This document shows positions 44,928 to 55,258 of a stretch of 64,000 nucleotides of DNA, piece after piece. The DNA comes from Methanococcoides methylutens (GTDB lineage: Archaea; Halobacteriota; Methanosarcinia; Methanosarcinales; Methanosarcinaceae): assembly GCF_000765475.1 (NCBI RefSeq), contig NZ_JRHO01000009.1:310001-374000 (forward strand), read 5' to 3'. A program made the position numbers and the translations under genes. Under the pieces are notes generated by a model. The model was not told the origin of the DNA. It saw nothing but the letters and a program-made list of their open reading frames with translations, and searched no databases. Within the stretch, counting starts at the first letter, position 1, and every line of letters begins with the position of its first letter.

Positions 44928-45269
44928 TCAGTTCTCTTCGTTCTGGTCTGTGATGCTGACATAGTTTCCGCCCTTGATCTCTATTGCCTTTCCTGTGGTC
45001 AATGCAAAGGCTATCTTCTTTCTTGCACTCTTAAGATCTTCCCAGAATGCACGCCTTGAGATCCCCATCTGTGTTGCTGCTTCCTGCTGCTGGAGTCCTT
45101 CGTAATCCACAAGCCTTAATGCTTCCAGCTCTTCCACTGCAACGGAGACTACCTCAAGCTCCGAAAGTGCAACTCCACGTGGCTTAAAATAGAATCCTTC
45201 CGGGTTGCATTTGACCCTTCTGGGGCTTTTTGGTCTTCCTCTGCATGTCATAACATCGTATCTCCTCAT
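44928..45269 (-). CDS. UPF0251 (DUF134) HTH protein
   Basis: This 113-residue protein has the UPF0251 signature: an N-terminal [22 protein letters not shown] and a sigma70-like helix-turn-helix ([42 protein letters not shown]). It probably binds DNA. Its gene pairs with the Mrp gene, and regulation of Fe-S or metal handling is possible. The start may be MTCRGRPK (seven codons in). Confidence 0.88.
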   Translation of the reverse strand: MRRYDVMTCRGRPKSPRRVKCNPEGFYFKPRGVALSELEVVSVAVEELEALRLVDYEGLQQQEAATQMGISRRAFWEDLKSARKKIAFALTTGKAIEIKGGNYVSITDQNEEN

Positions 45270-45457
45270 ATGTTAGCTTATATATAAGCAATTCCCACAA
45301 TGCTTTTATATTTATTCCCATGTGTTTAAAAACGTTTTTTTAATTGCATATCCCGCTCCACTTTTTTTTAAAAAATAACAATGGAGGTTCCATAAGCAAA
45401 AGGCTATTATGTATTTTCACAATTATTGTATTAGAATTTATTGAGGAGATGCTGTAT

Positions 45458-46570
45458 ATGGATAAGGATATGCTGATGTGGGACGAGACCATTTTCAGGG
45501 ATGGTAGTGTTCTTGAACTGGACCATCTTCCTGATCATTTCTCGCACCGTGAAACACAGATGCAATCCCTTATGTACAGTTTGCGCCCTGCTCTTCGGGG
45601 AATGCGTCCTATCAACAGCCTTCTTAGTGGACCACCGGGTACCGGAAAGACAACGACGGTCATGAAGGTTTTCGGGGAGATGAAAAAACACTCGGAAAAT
45701 GTGGTTTTCGTAAAAGTGAACTGCCAGATGGACTCCACGAAGTTTGCTGTTATTGCGAGGGTCTACAAGGCGCTTTTCAAAGTATCTCCTCCTGCATCAG
45801 GAGTTGCATTCAGGAAACTTTTTGAAAAGGTAATGAACTTCCTTGTAGAAAATGAGAAGACGCTGGTTGTCTGCCTTGATGATATCAATTATCTTTATCA
45901 TGAAGGAAATGCTGACGATGTCATGTATTCCATGCTCAGGGCCCACGAACAGTTCCCGGGAGCAAAGGTTGGTGTGATCGCTATCGTGAGTGATACCGGA
46001 AAGCTTTACCAGTTCGACCCGAAGGTGAACTCGGTGTTCCTGCCGGAAGAGGTCGCTTTCCCAAGGTATGCGTATGATGAGCTTCAGGATATCCTTGGCA
46101 GAAGGATCGATCTTGCATTCTTCCCTAATGTCGTATCGGATGAAGTAAAGGATGCTATTGTGGGATACGTTGATATGACCGGTGACCTCCGGGTGGGCAT
46201 AGATCTTCTGAAACGTTCGGGCCTGAATGCCGAAAGGCGAGCCAGCAGGACAATATCTATTGAAGATGTGGAAAGTGCGTATGAAAATTCCCGTTTATTG
46301 CATCTTGGAAGGAGTATTATGTCCCTTACACCCGATGAGCGAACACTTCTCGAGCTTATCGCAAAGCAAAGGGAATGCCAGACCGGTGAGCTCTACAAGC
46401 TTTTCCATGAACAGACCGGTCTTGGATACACTCGTTTCTATGATATGGTCAACAAGCTCAATGATGCACGCTATGTTAGCACTGATTTTTCCGGCAAAGG
46501 TACTCGTGGTCGTACGCGTATCGTGAAACCAAGATACCAGCCGGAAGATATTCTCAAGTGCCTTGAATGA
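45458..46570 (+). CDS. cdc6: Orc1/Cdc6-type AAA protein
   Basis: This 370-residue initiator-type protein has Walker [11 protein letters not shown] near 57, Walker B LVVCLDDINYL, the arginine-rich sensor II part and a C-terminal winged helix (DERTLLELIAKQRECQTGELYKLFHEQTG). Archaeal Orc1/Cdc6 proteins bind origins and load MCM. GGAG stands nine bases before ATG 45458; an ATG at 45449 touches it. No clear origin recognition boxes lie in the 188 bp upstream, so this may be the regulatory rather than the origin-linked paralogue. ModE starts at its stop codon. Confidence 0.92.
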   Translation: MDKDMLMWDETIFRDGSVLELDHLPDHFSHRETQMQSLMYSLRPALRGMRPINSLLSGPPGTGKTTTVMKVFGEMKKHSENVVFVKVNCQMDSTKFAVIARVYKALFKVSPPASGVAFRKLFEKVMNFLVENEKTLVVCLDDINYLYHEGNADDVMYSMLRAHEQFPGAKVGVIAIVSDTGKLYQFDPKVNSVFLPEEVAFPRYAYDELQDILGRRIDLAFFPNVVSDEVKDAIVGYVDMTGDLRVGIDLLKRSGLNAERRASRTISIEDVESAYENSRLLHLGRSIMSLTPDERTLLELIAKQRECQTGELYKLFHEQTGLGYTRFYDMVNKLNDARYVSTDFSGKGTRGRTRIVKPRYQPEDILKCLE

Positions 46571-46583
46571 AGGGGGTAGGACG

Positions 46584-47147
46584 TTGGAGACAAGAACTAA
46601 AGTATGGCTTACAGAAGATGGGAAGCATATAATCGGTGCTGGCAAGGTTAATTTGCTCAAAGCCATTGATGAGGAACGTTCTTTAAGTAAAGCATGTAAA
46701 AAACTCGGGATGTCTTACAAACATGCCTGGCTTATCCTGAAGAAAATGAATGAACGGGGGGACCAGGAGGTCGTTTACACTGTCAGGGGTGGAAAGGGCC
46801 AGGGTACTTTCCTGACTGAGTATGGTAAACAACTGATCGATGAATACGAGGCAAGTCGTACATACATTGATGAAACGGTTGGTGATGACACCTCATGGGA
46901 GAACATTGCCTTCAAACTGTCTGCCCGCAATAAATTGATCGGAAGGGTGGTCGAAGTTGAGAAAGGTGACATTGTCTCTAAGGTGAAGATCGAAGTGGAT
47001 CCTGCAATTCTTACATCCATTGTAACGGCAGAGGCTGTTGACAGACTCGATGTAAAGGAAGGGGATGAGCTGTTTGCAATCATCAAATCCACCGAGGTCA
47101 TGCTGGCAAGACCTTCTCGGGCATCGCCTGAAAATGAGGATGATTAA
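46584..47147 (+). CDS. modE: ModE-like regulator with TOBE/Mop domain
   Basis: This 187-residue protein has a ModE winged HTH (about 10-100, [35 protein letters not shown]) and one molbindin-like TOBE domain ([26 protein letters not shown]). ModE senses molybdate or tungstate and controls its transport and Mo/W enzymes such as formylmethanofuran dehydrogenase. The TTG at 46584 lies seven bases after GGGGG; an ATG at 46563 overlaps the end of cdc6. No molybdate transporter is in the window. Confidence 0.88.
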   Translation: METRTKVWLTEDGKHIIGAGKVNLLKAIDEERSLSKACKKLGMSYKHAWLILKKMNERGDQEVVYTVRGGKGQGTFLTEYGKQLIDEYEASRTYIDETVGDDTSWENIAFKLSARNKLIGRVVEVEKGDIVSKVKIEVDPAILTSIVTAEAVDRLDVKEGDELFAIIKSTEVMLARPSRASPENEDD

Positions 47148-47148
47148 A

Positions 47149-47928
47149 ATGGGTTCTATCAATATTATGTCATGGAATGTGAATGGTTTAAGGTCCATGG
47201 TGAAGAAAGGTTTTCTGGAATGGGTGGCTGAATCTCAACCTGATATACTCTGTCTTCAGGAGATCAAAGCACAAGAAAGGCAGCTTCCTACGAATCTGCG
47301 ACATATTGATGGCTACATTCCTCATTTCTTTTCGGCAGAACGCAAAGGTTACAGTGGTGTTGCGGTCTATACGAAACTTCCTCCGGTAAATGTTGAATAT
47401 GGTCTCGGTGAGAAGCGCTTTGATGTGGAAGGCAGGACTTTGATCGCAGAATTTGAGGATTTCGTTCTTTTTAACATATATTTCCCTAATGGGAAGGCCT
47501 CTGATGAAAGGCTCCAGTACAAGATGGACTTCTATGATGCATTTATGGAACGTGCAGACGGATTCAAGGATGAAGGCAGGAATGTTATTGTATGTGGTGA
47601 TGTGAACACCGCTCACAAAGAGATCGATCTTGCACGACCCAAACAGAATGAGAAGTCATCAGGTTTCCTTCCTCAGGAGAGGGCATGGATCGATATTTTC
47701 CTGGACCGGGGCTATGTTGACACTTTCCGGATGTTCAATCAGGAGGCAGGACAATACAGCTGGTGGGACCAGAAGACGCGTGCAAGGGACCGTAATGTTG
47801 GCTGGCGAATAGATTACTTCTTTGCAAGCGAGAGCCTGAAAAATCGGATAACTTCAGCTTACATACTGCCGGATGTTATGGGTTCTGACCACTGTCCGAT
47901 CGGCATCGAATTAGAGGTCGGTCAATAA
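47149..47928 (+). CDS. xth: exodeoxyribonuclease III / AP endonuclease
   Basis: This 259-residue EEP-fold nuclease cuts DNA at abasic sites. The motifs are [19 protein letters not shown] (metal Glu), [23 protein letters not shown] (catalytic Asp and Asn), WRIDYFFAS and GSDHCPI (catalytic His). Length is normal. The ATG overlaps the end of modE (GAGG just before), so cdc6, modE and xth form one operon. Confidence 0.95.
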   Translation: MGSINIMSWNVNGLRSMVKKGFLEWVAESQPDILCLQEIKAQERQLPTNLRHIDGYIPHFFSAERKGYSGVAVYTKLPPVNVEYGLGEKRFDVEGRTLIAEFEDFVLFNIYFPNGKASDERLQYKMDFYDAFMERADGFKDEGRNVIVCGDVNTAHKEIDLARPKQNEKSSGFLPQERAWIDIFLDRGYVDTFRMFNQEAGQYSWWDQKTRARDRNVGWRIDYFFASESLKNRITSAYILPDVMGSDHCPIGIELEVGQ

Positions 47929-48044
47929 CTTATCTGATATTTTGTTGATGGCCAGGGCTGTGTAGCTTTTGCTCTCCAAAAAATATGGGTAATTATTTTA
48001 TGAGAAATAGTAAGTGAGAATTTGTATTTATAAAAAGAATTGTT

Positions 48045-48061
48045 GGGCGCAAAATGCGCCC
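48045..48061. terminator. bidirectional terminator between xth and thermosome
   Basis: GGGCGC-AAAAT-GCGCCC is a perfect 6-bp stem in the gap of converging genes, with an AT-rich run on each side (T-rich on the right, A-rich on the left), so it could end both transcripts. Confidence 0.7.
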
Positions 48062-48083
48062 TTATGTTTAGTATTTTTTGAAT

Positions 48084-49724
48084 TTACATCATTGGAGGCA
48101 TTCCGCCACCCATACCGCCCATACCGCCTTCTGGCATTGGTGGTGCTCTGGTTGATGCAATGATGTCGTCGATCCTGAGGATCATGACTGATGCTTCAGC
48201 TGCTGAGTTGATCGCCTGGGTCTTTACCCTGAGAGGCTCAACAACGCCGTTCTCCCACATGTCGATGACAGTGCCGGTGTAGACGTTAAGACCAGCGGTC
48301 TTTATGCCTTTCTCGTGGTGTGAGCGCAGTTCAACAAGCATGTCTATTGGGTCAAGTCCTGCGTTCTCTGCAAGTGTCCTTGGGACGATCTCGAGTGCTT
48401 CTGCGAATGCCTTGACTGCGAGCTGTTCCCTACCGCTGAGTGTTGCTGCGTACTCGTTGAGTCTGAGTGCAACCTCTACTTCAGGTGCTCCGCCACCAGC
48501 GACGAGCTCTTCATCTTCGATTGCAACAGCGACTACGCGGAGTGCATCTTCGAGTGCTCTCTCGATGTTGTCGATCACGTGCTCTGTACCGCCACGGAGG
48601 AGGATTGACACGGACTTTGGATTGACACAGCCGGTAATGAATACCATGTTGTCGCCACCGATCTTTCTCTCTTCGACAAGTTCTGCCTGTCCAAGATCGT
48701 CTGCGTTCATCTCTTCGATGTTGGTGACAAGTTTTGCACCTGTGGAGCGGACAAGTTTTTCCATGTCGCTCTTCTTGACACGCCTGACTGCAAAGAGACC
48801 TGCCTTTGCAAGGAAGTGCTGTGCCATGTCATCGATACCCTTCTGACAGAATACGACATTTGCACCACTTTCGGTAATGCTGTTCACAAGGTTTCTGAGC
48901 ATTGCTTCTTCCTGGTCGAGGAATGACTGGAGCTGGTCAGGGGATGTGATGGAGATCTCTGCATCGACTTCTGTTTCCTTAAGTTCGATAGCAGTGTTGA
49001 GGAGTGCGATCTTTGCGCCTTCTACCTTCTTTGGCATGTTAGCGTGTACTCTTTCCTTATCAAGGATCATACCTTCGATGAGCTCGGAGTCGTCGATACG
49101 TCCGCCGACCTTCTTCTCGATCTTTACGTTCTCGATCTCGACCTTGTTTCCGCCGTCCTGGTCGACGATGCTTGTGATCGCGTCTACAGCGATCTTGGAA
49201 AGTACTTCCTTTGATGCTTCTGCGCCTTTACCGGTCATTGCGGTGTCAGAGATCTTGGTAAGCATTTCCTTGTTGTCGCATGTGACATGCTTTGAAAGTG
49301 TCTTGAGGATCTCTCCTGCTTTTTTGGAGGCCATCCTGTAACCTGCTGCGATTATGGTTGGGTGGACGTCCTGCTCGATCATCTCTTCTGCTTTCTTGAG
49401 GAGTTCGCCTGCAACGACAGCTGCAGATGTTGTACCATCTCCAACTTCATCGTCCTGTGTCTTTGCGACTTCGACGATCATCTTTGCAGCTGGGTGCTCA
49501 ATGTCCATCTCTTTGAGGATGGTTGCACCATCGTTTGTGATAACTACATCTCCAAGGGAGTCTACAAGCATCTTGTCCATACCTTTTGGACCAAGGGTTG
49601 TTCTTACTGCTTCAGCAACTGCCTTTGCTGCCATGATGTTGTTGCTCTGGGCATCCCTGCCTCTAGTTCTCTGGCTACCTTCTCTTAAAATGAAGATAGG
49701 CTGTCCTGACATCTGTCCTGCCAT
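48084..49724 (-). CDS. thermosome subunit (group II chaperonin)
   Basis: This 546-residue chaperonin has the equatorial ATP site [13 protein letters not shown] and [31 protein letters not shown], the apical domain, and [13 protein letters not shown]. The C-terminus is rich in Gly and Met ([15 protein letters not shown]), as in other thermosomes. It folds proteins as a 16-mer. A TATA-like ACTATATATAG lies about 75 bp upstream of the ATG, so the leader is about 50 bases. Confidence 0.97.
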   Translation of the reverse strand: MAGQMSGQPIFILREGSQRTRGRDAQSNNIMAAKAVAEAVRTTLGPKGMDKMLVDSLGDVVITNDGATILKEMDIEHPAAKMIVEVAKTQDDEVGDGTTSAAVVAGELLKKAEEMIEQDVHPTIIAAGYRMASKKAGEILKTLSKHVTCDNKEMLTKISDTAMTGKGAEASKEVLSKIAVDAITSIVDQDGGNKVEIENVKIEKKVGGRIDDSELIEGMILDKERVHANMPKKVEGAKIALLNTAIELKETEVDAEISITSPDQLQSFLDQEEAMLRNLVNSITESGANVVFCQKGIDDMAQHFLAKAGLFAVRRVKKSDMEKLVRSTGAKLVTNIEEMNADDLGQAELVEERKIGGDNMVFITGCVNPKSVSILLRGGTEHVIDNIERALEDALRVVAVAIEDEELVAGGGAPEVEVALRLNEYAATLSGREQLAVKAFAEALEIVPRTLAENAGLDPIDMLVELRSHHEKGIKTAGLNVYTGTVIDMWENGVVEPLRVKTQAINSAAEASVMILRIDDIIASTRAPPMPEGGMGGMGGGMPPMM

Positions 49725-49956
49725 ATATTTTAACCTCCTATATTAAACATAGATCAATGTAACTACCTGTGTCTCAGGTCGTTTTTACATGTTTGTAGTT
49801 CTATATATAGTTTACTGATAACTGGTTTTTCCTGACCTAATTTCCAGTTATCACTGAGTATGCTTGTTAACTGCTTACGACTAAACTATTTGCTGTAAAA
49901 GCATCAGCTATCCGGTTAACATGCCGATGGTTCATTCAATTCAAAAAAAGATAGTC

Positions 49957-50006
49957 GGTCTCTTTCAAAGAGACCAATCTTAATAAAGGACTGATCTTTC
50001 AGTCCT
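49957..50006 (-). terminator. two tandem hairpins after DUF5350 gene
   Basis: GGTCTCTTT-C-AAAGAGACC (49957-49975) and AGGACTGA-TCTT-TCAGTCCT (49987-50006) are perfect. They lie directly after the DUF5350 stop codon on its strand and 230 bp before the thermosome start. A double terminator or a processing site is likely. Confidence 0.65.
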
Positions 50007-50019
50007 GAAAAAGAGATAC

Positions 50020-50193
50020 TTAGCTTACAATAGCTTTTGGTGATCTCTTAAGGAAACGCCTCTTTGCGCCGCCTGAGGTGAATCTCTGTGCAGGTCCTGG
50101 GTGTGCCTTAGCTCCAAAAGCTTTCTGCACTTTGATGACCCTTCCCTTTCTTCCTTTGACCTTTACCCATTCAATGCTGCCTGTTTTACCCAT
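50020..50193 (-). CDS. DUF5350-type small basic protein
   Basis: This 57-residue, strongly basic protein ([32 protein letters not shown]) fits DUF5350, a methanogen family of this length. The composition suggests RNA or ribosome binding, but the function is not known. A GAGGATTG-like signal lies just before the ATG. It is a separate transcript upstream of the thermosome gene. Confidence 0.75.
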   Translation of the reverse strand: MGKTGSIEWVKVKGRKGRVIKVQKAFGAKAHPGPAQRFTSGGAKRRFLKRSPKAIVS

Positions 50194-50457
50194 TATCAAT
50201 CCTCGTTATGATTTTATGTTAATATTAATTTTAAGGCCCCGATGGCCTCTGATATCTATTATATTTGTAATTGGCACAAATGTGGATATTTGTGACCTGA
50301 TAAATACAATGTTATAGGTTTCCTTTAGATGTAATGTTTATAGTTAAAGTTTACGGAACTTATGATGTGTGAAGACTGGTTGTTTCAAGCCAACAAATTG
50401 AGCAATTGAATATAAAAAATAAACAGATATATCTATGTTCCTGTACATTTGTTTCAC

Positions 50458-51717
50458 ATGACCCTTGAGCCGGTTCACATTAAAGCCATTTCCAGTATGG
50501 TATCCCGTATCGATAGTTTATCGGAGGACGATGATCCGGAAAAGGCACCTGAGCTTTTTGAACTTCTCAGTGAGCTGGAATTTGAAGGTAAGGTCGTCCT
50601 CAAGGCACTCGGTAAACTTTTCCGTGCAAAAGTTGACATCGATCAGATGTCTCTTGCAAAAGACCCCTTTGAGAAGACCTATTCCTGTGATAGTGGTAGT
50701 ACCAATCCGATATCGTTCAACAGTGGGTTGTATGTGGACCTTTGTCATTGTAGTATTGCTTCAACACCTACAGATATCGATCTTCATTCAAAATGGACCA
50801 TGGTCATGTCAACATATTCTCCCGGTACAGGCATGGTTCTTGACACAGGGGATTGGGAGTACTTTGATGAAAATGAAGGTCGCGCATCTATTGTAAAGAT
50901 AAGGCCCGGACTGCTCAAGAAAAGGGTTGACCGGATGGTTCACAACATTGCACTGTACCTGTCAGAATCAGAACACATACTATGGCTCATGGAAAAATTC
51001 GATGAAGATGGCTTTTTCATAATGGATGGTCCTATTTATCCAAAACAGTTGATGTACTGGATGGTTGTGGAATCCGATGAAGTGCAGATAAGGGATGACG
51101 ACAATGCGAAACGTATCCTGCAGAACTATGTGGATATCATGGACCATCACATTGCTAACAGAAGGCCTCTTATCGGCTTTGTGAAGAACCCGGAGGACAT
51201 GCAGACAATGATAACTCTCCGGAAAAAATATTCTATGGGCGATCTTCCCTGGCTGAGGGACTCGCAGTTCTTCAAGAATGTGCTCTCTCCGGGAAAGGAC
51301 GAAGGAAAAGGTAGCAGATGGATAACCTATACCAACTGGTTCCTGCAACCCAATCAGTTCTATGAGAATATGATGGACAGCACTTCCCTTGTGCTGGATA
51401 TGGACCTTAAGCATGAGTTTCCCAAAGAGGACTATGCCATCACATTTTTCATGATCTTTGTTCCTTCCATTGATGTTCTTTTCAAGATAGAATCTCCTTA
51501 TGGGATAACAAAGGATGAGCAGATGCGGGACCAGATCACCAGGAAAGTTCTGCACGATATTGCTGTGAACGGCATCCCTATGACGCTTTCAAAGGCAGAT
51601 TCCCTTGCGAAGATAAGGATCTCGGAAAAAAAGCTGATCAAAGGCATGTTCAAAGGACAGAAGATCGATACTATTTACAATGATGTGAGATGGGGTGAAT
51701 CAATAGATGATCAATGA
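50458..51717 (+). CDS. nurA: NurA 5'-3' nuclease
   Basis: This 419-residue protein has the NurA domain. The metal-binding Asp (about 78) is in SCDSGSTNP, a second acidic site is in IMDGPIYP, and the C-terminal NDEDxx-like Asp is in DIAVNGIPMTLSKAD, where the final conserved helix lies. With HerA it resects DNA ends for recombination. HerA starts 11 bases before its stop, so they are coupled. A TTG at 50449 is possible as start, but ATG 50458 is better. Confidence 0.88.
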   Translation: MTLEPVHIKAISSMVSRIDSLSEDDDPEKAPELFELLSELEFEGKVVLKALGKLFRAKVDIDQMSLAKDPFEKTYSCDSGSTNPISFNSGLYVDLCHCSIASTPTDIDLHSKWTMVMSTYSPGTGMVLDTGDWEYFDENEGRASIVKIRPGLLKKRVDRMVHNIALYLSESEHILWLMEKFDEDGFFIMDGPIYPKQLMYWMVVESDEVQIRDDDNAKRILQNYVDIMDHHIANRRPLIGFVKNPEDMQTMITLRKKYSMGDLPWLRDSQFFKNVLSPGKDEGKGSRWITYTNWFLQPNQFYENMMDSTSLVLDMDLKHEFPKEDYAITFFMIFVPSIDVLFKIESPYGITKDEQMRDQITRKVLHDIAVNGIPMTLSKADSLAKIRISEKKLIKGMFKGQKIDTIYNDVRWGESIDDQ

Positions 51718-53545
51718 TACAGACTTATTGGCCTATGCTTCAGAAAGTGATCTTAGTGATGAAGATGCTACGAAGCTAATTTCGGAAAACAGGGCTACTG
51801 CAAAAGCCCCTGAATTCGAGGAGTATGATGTTGGGGCTTCGTTCGATCTGAATACCGGTGATGCGGACAACGCCTTTGGTATCATAACGACAGGGTTTGA
51901 TCCTCTTGAGGTCACCGAATCCGGATCGAGGATCGCAGGCTACATAACTACGGATCACAGGTCACAGGTACGCCTGGGCACATATGTGATAGTACCTTAT
52001 GAGAACGAACACCTCTTTGCACGTATATGGAAGCTCCAGTACCAGCAGCAGTTCGAAGTGGATGATGCTACCGAGATACATTCACGCAGGATGCTCAGGA
52101 GCAACACCACAGCAGAGCTGGATTACAAGTTCCTTGCCTACCTTGATCCGATCTGTATCCTGTATGAGCATGTACCCGGGGACGAATCCTCCCTTGTGCG
52201 TCGTATGGCAGACCGTATCCCAAGACCCAACACACCTATATTACCGGTAACTGAAAAACTGAAGATCCAGACCGGGCTTAACATCCCTCGCGAAGGTATC
52301 TTCCTTGGTCATCTGAGTGTAGGTGGTGAACTAGTGCGGACACATGCATCACCACCGACCGTGCCTTACTATTTGAGGAATGATTATTCCATGGGCGACC
52401 CGTTAATATTCAGGCATATGCTGGTCTGTGGTAGTACCGGTACCGGTAAGACCTTCCTCACAAAGAACATCCTGCGCCAGTTCATGAGCGAGGGTAACAG
52501 ATATCAGGTGCGTGACAACGGGGATGGTGTAAAAAAGAACAAGAACCCGTGTCTGGTGATAATGGATCCTCAGGATGAGTATTCCCAGCTTCTGGAGGAT
52601 AATCCTGATCTTGTTTCTTCTGATGAACATGATATGAACTCAGAGAGCGTGAAGTTTGGTGGTGTCCCTTCCACAAAGACCTTTGTGGCAAATGTGGATG
52701 GGCAAAACTACAATGGCAGGTCACGTGCCGAACAGGCTGAATTTACAATACCTTTCGAGATGGTCAGGAGCAACTCCTGGCTGATCGCTGCAGCAGGACT
52801 TACTGAGCTTCAGGGTATAGCCCTTGAACTTCTGCTTGAGGACTACTTCAAAAGACCTGGAAAACATACGTACAACGGCTTTATGGAGCACATCGATGAC
52901 GCAGGCGTGAGGGGCACTTATGTTGATAACGGCAAGATCCACGAAGCATCCTATGATGGAATTGTAAGGAAGGTCAGGAATCAGGCTTTCAGAAGGGTCT
53001 TCGACCAGCCTGCAACACCTATAACCGAAATGCTTGCTGATATCTTCAAAGCAGGGCAGATCTGCGTGTTCCCTACTGAGTACATCTCGAACACCAGGAT
53101 ACGGGATCTTATCACACTTACTCTCATGACCATCGTTGTGGACAACAAGTTGAACACGTCCGGTGATGCACTGGTCAAGGAAACGCCGATCATCCTTGTG
53201 CTGGATGAAGCACACAGGTATCTTGCAAAGGGTGCAGGAGAACACTCTAAGCGCATCATCTCCAAGTTCGCGGATGCAGCCCGCCAGGGCCGTAAGGAAG
53301 GCCTGGGTCTGTTCCTTATCACGCAGGACCCTCAGGATATAGATGAAACAGTGTTCAAGCAGGTCAACAGTCGTGTGATCCTGAACCTTTCCAACGATGC
53401 CGCAATTAGTGCAATGAAGGTCAAAAAAGAGTATGAAAAGCGTATTCCATATCTCAAGAAAGGACAAATGATAATTCAAAGTCCTGACAACAGCGATGTT
53501 GTAGAGGTCATAGGGCTTTCAAAGTGTGTTGTAAAGCATGTCTGA
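51707..53545 (+). CDS. herA: HerA bipolar DNA helicase
   Basis: This 612-residue FtsK-like hexameric helicase has an N-terminal HAS barrel, Walker A GSTGTGKTFL near 242-251, IMDPQDEYSQL and Walker B ILVLDEAHRYLAKGAGEHSKR, ending with sensor ITQDPQDIDETVFKQVNSR. It works with NurA, Mre11 and Rad50 in end resection; mre11 and rad50 are not in this window. GGGGTGA lies nine bases before its ATG, inside nurA. Confidence 0.93.
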   Translation: MINDTDLLAYASESDLSDEDATKLISENRATAKAPEFEEYDVGASFDLNTGDADNAFGIITTGFDPLEVTESGSRIAGYITTDHRSQVRLGTYVIVPYENEHLFARIWKLQYQQQFEVDDATEIHSRRMLRSNTTAELDYKFLAYLDPICILYEHVPGDESSLVRRMADRIPRPNTPILPVTEKLKIQTGLNIPREGIFLGHLSVGGELVRTHASPPTVPYYLRNDYSMGDPLIFRHMLVCGSTGTGKTFLTKNILRQFMSEGNRYQVRDNGDGVKKNKNPCLVIMDPQDEYSQLLEDNPDLVSSDEHDMNSESVKFGGVPSTKTFVANVDGQNYNGRSRAEQAEFTIPFEMVRSNSWLIAAAGLTELQGIALELLLEDYFKRPGKHTYNGFMEHIDDAGVRGTYVDNGKIHEASYDGIVRKVRNQAFRRVFDQPATPITEMLADIFKAGQICVFPTEYISNTRIRDLITLTLMTIVVDNKLNTSGDALVKETPIILVLDEAHRYLAKGAGEHSKRIISKFADAARQGRKEGLGLFLITQDPQDIDETVFKQVNSRVILNLSNDAAISAMKVKKEYEKRIPYLKKGQMIIQSPDNSDVVEVIGLSKCVVKHV

Positions 53546-53633
53546 AAAAAGCATTTGAGGGAGTAGATTCCCTCTCTTGCGATACGTATATATAGGGCTA
53601 ATACGTATGGGAGCAACTACTCACATATGCGTT

Positions 53634-53707
53634 GGGCCGGTAGCTTAGTCAGGCAGAGCGATGGACTCTTAATCCATCGGCCGAGGGTTCAAATCCCTTC
53701 CGGCCCG
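53634..53707 (+). tRNA. tRNA-Lys (CTT), copy 1
   Basis: A 74-base cloverleaf has acceptor GGGCCGG/CCGGCCC, D arm GCTT...GAGC, anticodon stem ATGGA/TCCAT with loop CTCTTAA (anticodon CTT), T loop TTCAAAT and discriminator G. CCA is not encoded. A TATA-like GTATATATAG lies about 42 bp upstream. Confidence 0.95.
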
Positions 53708-53989
53708 CTTTTATGAGATCTAATTCTATATTTCATTCTACTTTTCAATCTATCTTTAAATCTATACTTCTACTGTCAATGTGATCATTTACTGTTCCAT
53801 ATCGCTGTTGATATCTGGTTTACAAAAGTTTCTCATGGGATCTCAGCTTCTTGTATTCCTGATACTTGTTTATCTGTGTAAAAGGTATAAGTGACCAAAT
53901 ATGTTGCAGGTCCGGGGGTTTTGATATCCTCTTTCTTCCGAAACCTATATATCATGAAAATACCTATGAGAGCCAGCTTCAATAGAATT
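53708..53989. other. spacer between duplicated tRNA-Lys genes
   Basis: This 282-bp spacer has no open gene. The first part is low-complexity (TTCTA, TCTATATTT words). The last 45 bp contains a promoter (CCTATATATC at 53944-53953) resembling that of the first tRNA copy, with AATACCTATGAGAGC against AATACGTATGGGAGC. Confidence 0.5.
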
Positions 53990-54063
53990 GGGCCGGTAGC
54001 TTAGTCAGGCAGAGCGATGGACTCTTAATCCATCGGCCGAGGGTTCAAATCCCTTCCGGCCCG
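53990..54063 (+). tRNA. tRNA-Lys (CTT), copy 2
   Basis: This is identical in all 74 bases to the gene at 53634-53707. It has its own TATA-like sequence. CCA is not encoded. Confidence 0.95.
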
Positions 54064-54200
54064 CTTTCAATTCATATCTTTTTTCGGAATAATTATTGAA
54101 TAATTAACTACTGTAATGCTTATGATGTCTTACATATCATATTGATAACCTATGCCACTGTATAGTGTTGCATACTAATTTCCATCTTTAGGTGAGAACA

Positions 54201-54380
54201 ATGCCAAAAGTAAGTGTTGATATTCCACAGGAACTTCTTGACGACCTGAACGCACATGTGGGTAATGATAAGAAGTTTGTCAGTCAGTCCGATGCTATAA
54301 GAACCGCCATCCGCAAGATGCTTGACATGATGGACAATATTGATCGGAGGCACGGAAGGTTGGATCAGGAAAGTCTCTGA
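54201..54380 (+). CDS. CopG-type ribbon-helix-helix regulator
   Basis: This 59-residue protein has the ribbon-helix-helix pattern: a beta strand (KVSVDIPQEL), helix 1 (LDDLNAHVG) and helix 2 (SQSDAIRTAIRKMLDMM), as in CopG/NikR N-terminal domains. It lacks the NikR metal domain. It starts at ATG 54201 with GGTGA upstream. There is no toxin gene next to it, so it may be an autonomous regulator. Confidence 0.85.
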   Translation: MPKVSVDIPQELLDDLNAHVGNDKKFVSQSDAIRTAIRKMLDMMDNIDRRHGRLDQESL

Positions 54381-54463
54381 TGGCTTTTTAAAGCGAACTC
54401 ATCTAGGCCGAACTAAGCGGGGATCGAAAATAGAGATTTAAAAAACAAGAAAAAGGCCCAGTC

Positions 54464-55237
54464 TCAAAGCCCTTTTAGGAAATTCAGACTTTCTCTTCCT
54501 TCTTCCAGGCTGCTCATCTCGGTGACGAGCCTGCCCTTGTAATCGGATAATCCTTTTTTCACAGCTTCCCAGTTGACAGAACCCCTGCCTGCGGGGAGAT
54601 GCTCATCCCTCTTGCCCATGTTGTCATGAAGGTGTACATGCAATATTCTGTCCCTGCATTTTTCAAGGAATCCCTCGAGGTGTCCTGTTGTGTTCGCATG
54701 TCCCACGTCCAGGGTCATTGCGACGTTGTCACGGTCAACATCGTCCAGTATCCTTAATATTTCATCAGGTTCTCTTCCAAATATCATCGGGAAATCGGGC
54801 ATATTTTCCACAGCAATGGAGATGCCATATTCTTCAGCAGTATCACATAGTTCCTGGATTGAACGGACGTTCGTATCCCATGCACGTTCAGGTACCTTCT
54901 TTCCGTATGGTGAAAGGTATCCCGGGTGCACGACTGCAACTTCCACAAGTCCGGATGCCAGGGAGATGTAGTTCTTCATTTGCCTGAGCACTTCTCTGTG
55001 TATGCCTCGATTGAGGCCTGCCAGGTTCATGTCTGAGAATGGCATGTGCATGGTAAGCACAAGATTTGTGGTCTCAAGTACTTCCCTGATCTTTGGCAGA
55101 TTTTCTTCGCTAAGACACTGGGTACCTTCCTGTACCATCTCCCAGCCTGTAAAACCTATGTCCTCAAGTTCATAGACCCATGGGAAGGGTTCCTCGAGGA
55201 CTGCATTTGATGAGAAACTTAATCTGCTGACGTCCAT
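54464..55237 (-). CDS. sugar phosphate isomerase/epimerase-like TIM barrel
   Basis: This 257-residue protein belongs to the xylose isomerase-like/AP endonuclease 2 superfamily. The metal ligands are in AVVHPGY, AVENMPDFPMI (Glu), MTLDVGHANTTG (Asp, His) and HVHLHDNMGKRDEH. The substrate is unknown; sugar isomerase, epimerase or endonuclease IV-like activity are options. It lies 21 bp after the UPF0201 gene on the same strand and probably shares a transcript with it and UPF0200. Confidence 0.85.
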   Translation of the reverse strand: MDVSRLSFSSNAVLEEPFPWVYELEDIGFTGWEMVQEGTQCLSEENLPKIREVLETTNLVLTMHMPFSDMNLAGLNRGIHREVLRQMKNYISLASGLVEVAVVHPGYLSPYGKKVPERAWDTNVRSIQELCDTAEEYGISIAVENMPDFPMIFGREPDEILRILDDVDRDNVAMTLDVGHANTTGHLEGFLEKCRDRILHVHLHDNMGKRDEHLPAGRGSVNWEAVKKGLSDYKGRLVTEMSSLEEGRESLNFLKGL

Positions 55238-55258
55238 GCTGTCTCACTTCCGGGGGTT

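Noticed and set aside
45270-45457. replication origin upstream of cdc6
   Set aside because: No origin recognition box-like repeats are visible; only AT-rich sequence is present.
52721-53479. long open frame on the minus strand opposite herA
   Set aside because: It is a shadow of a clear HerA coding sequence, with no family features.
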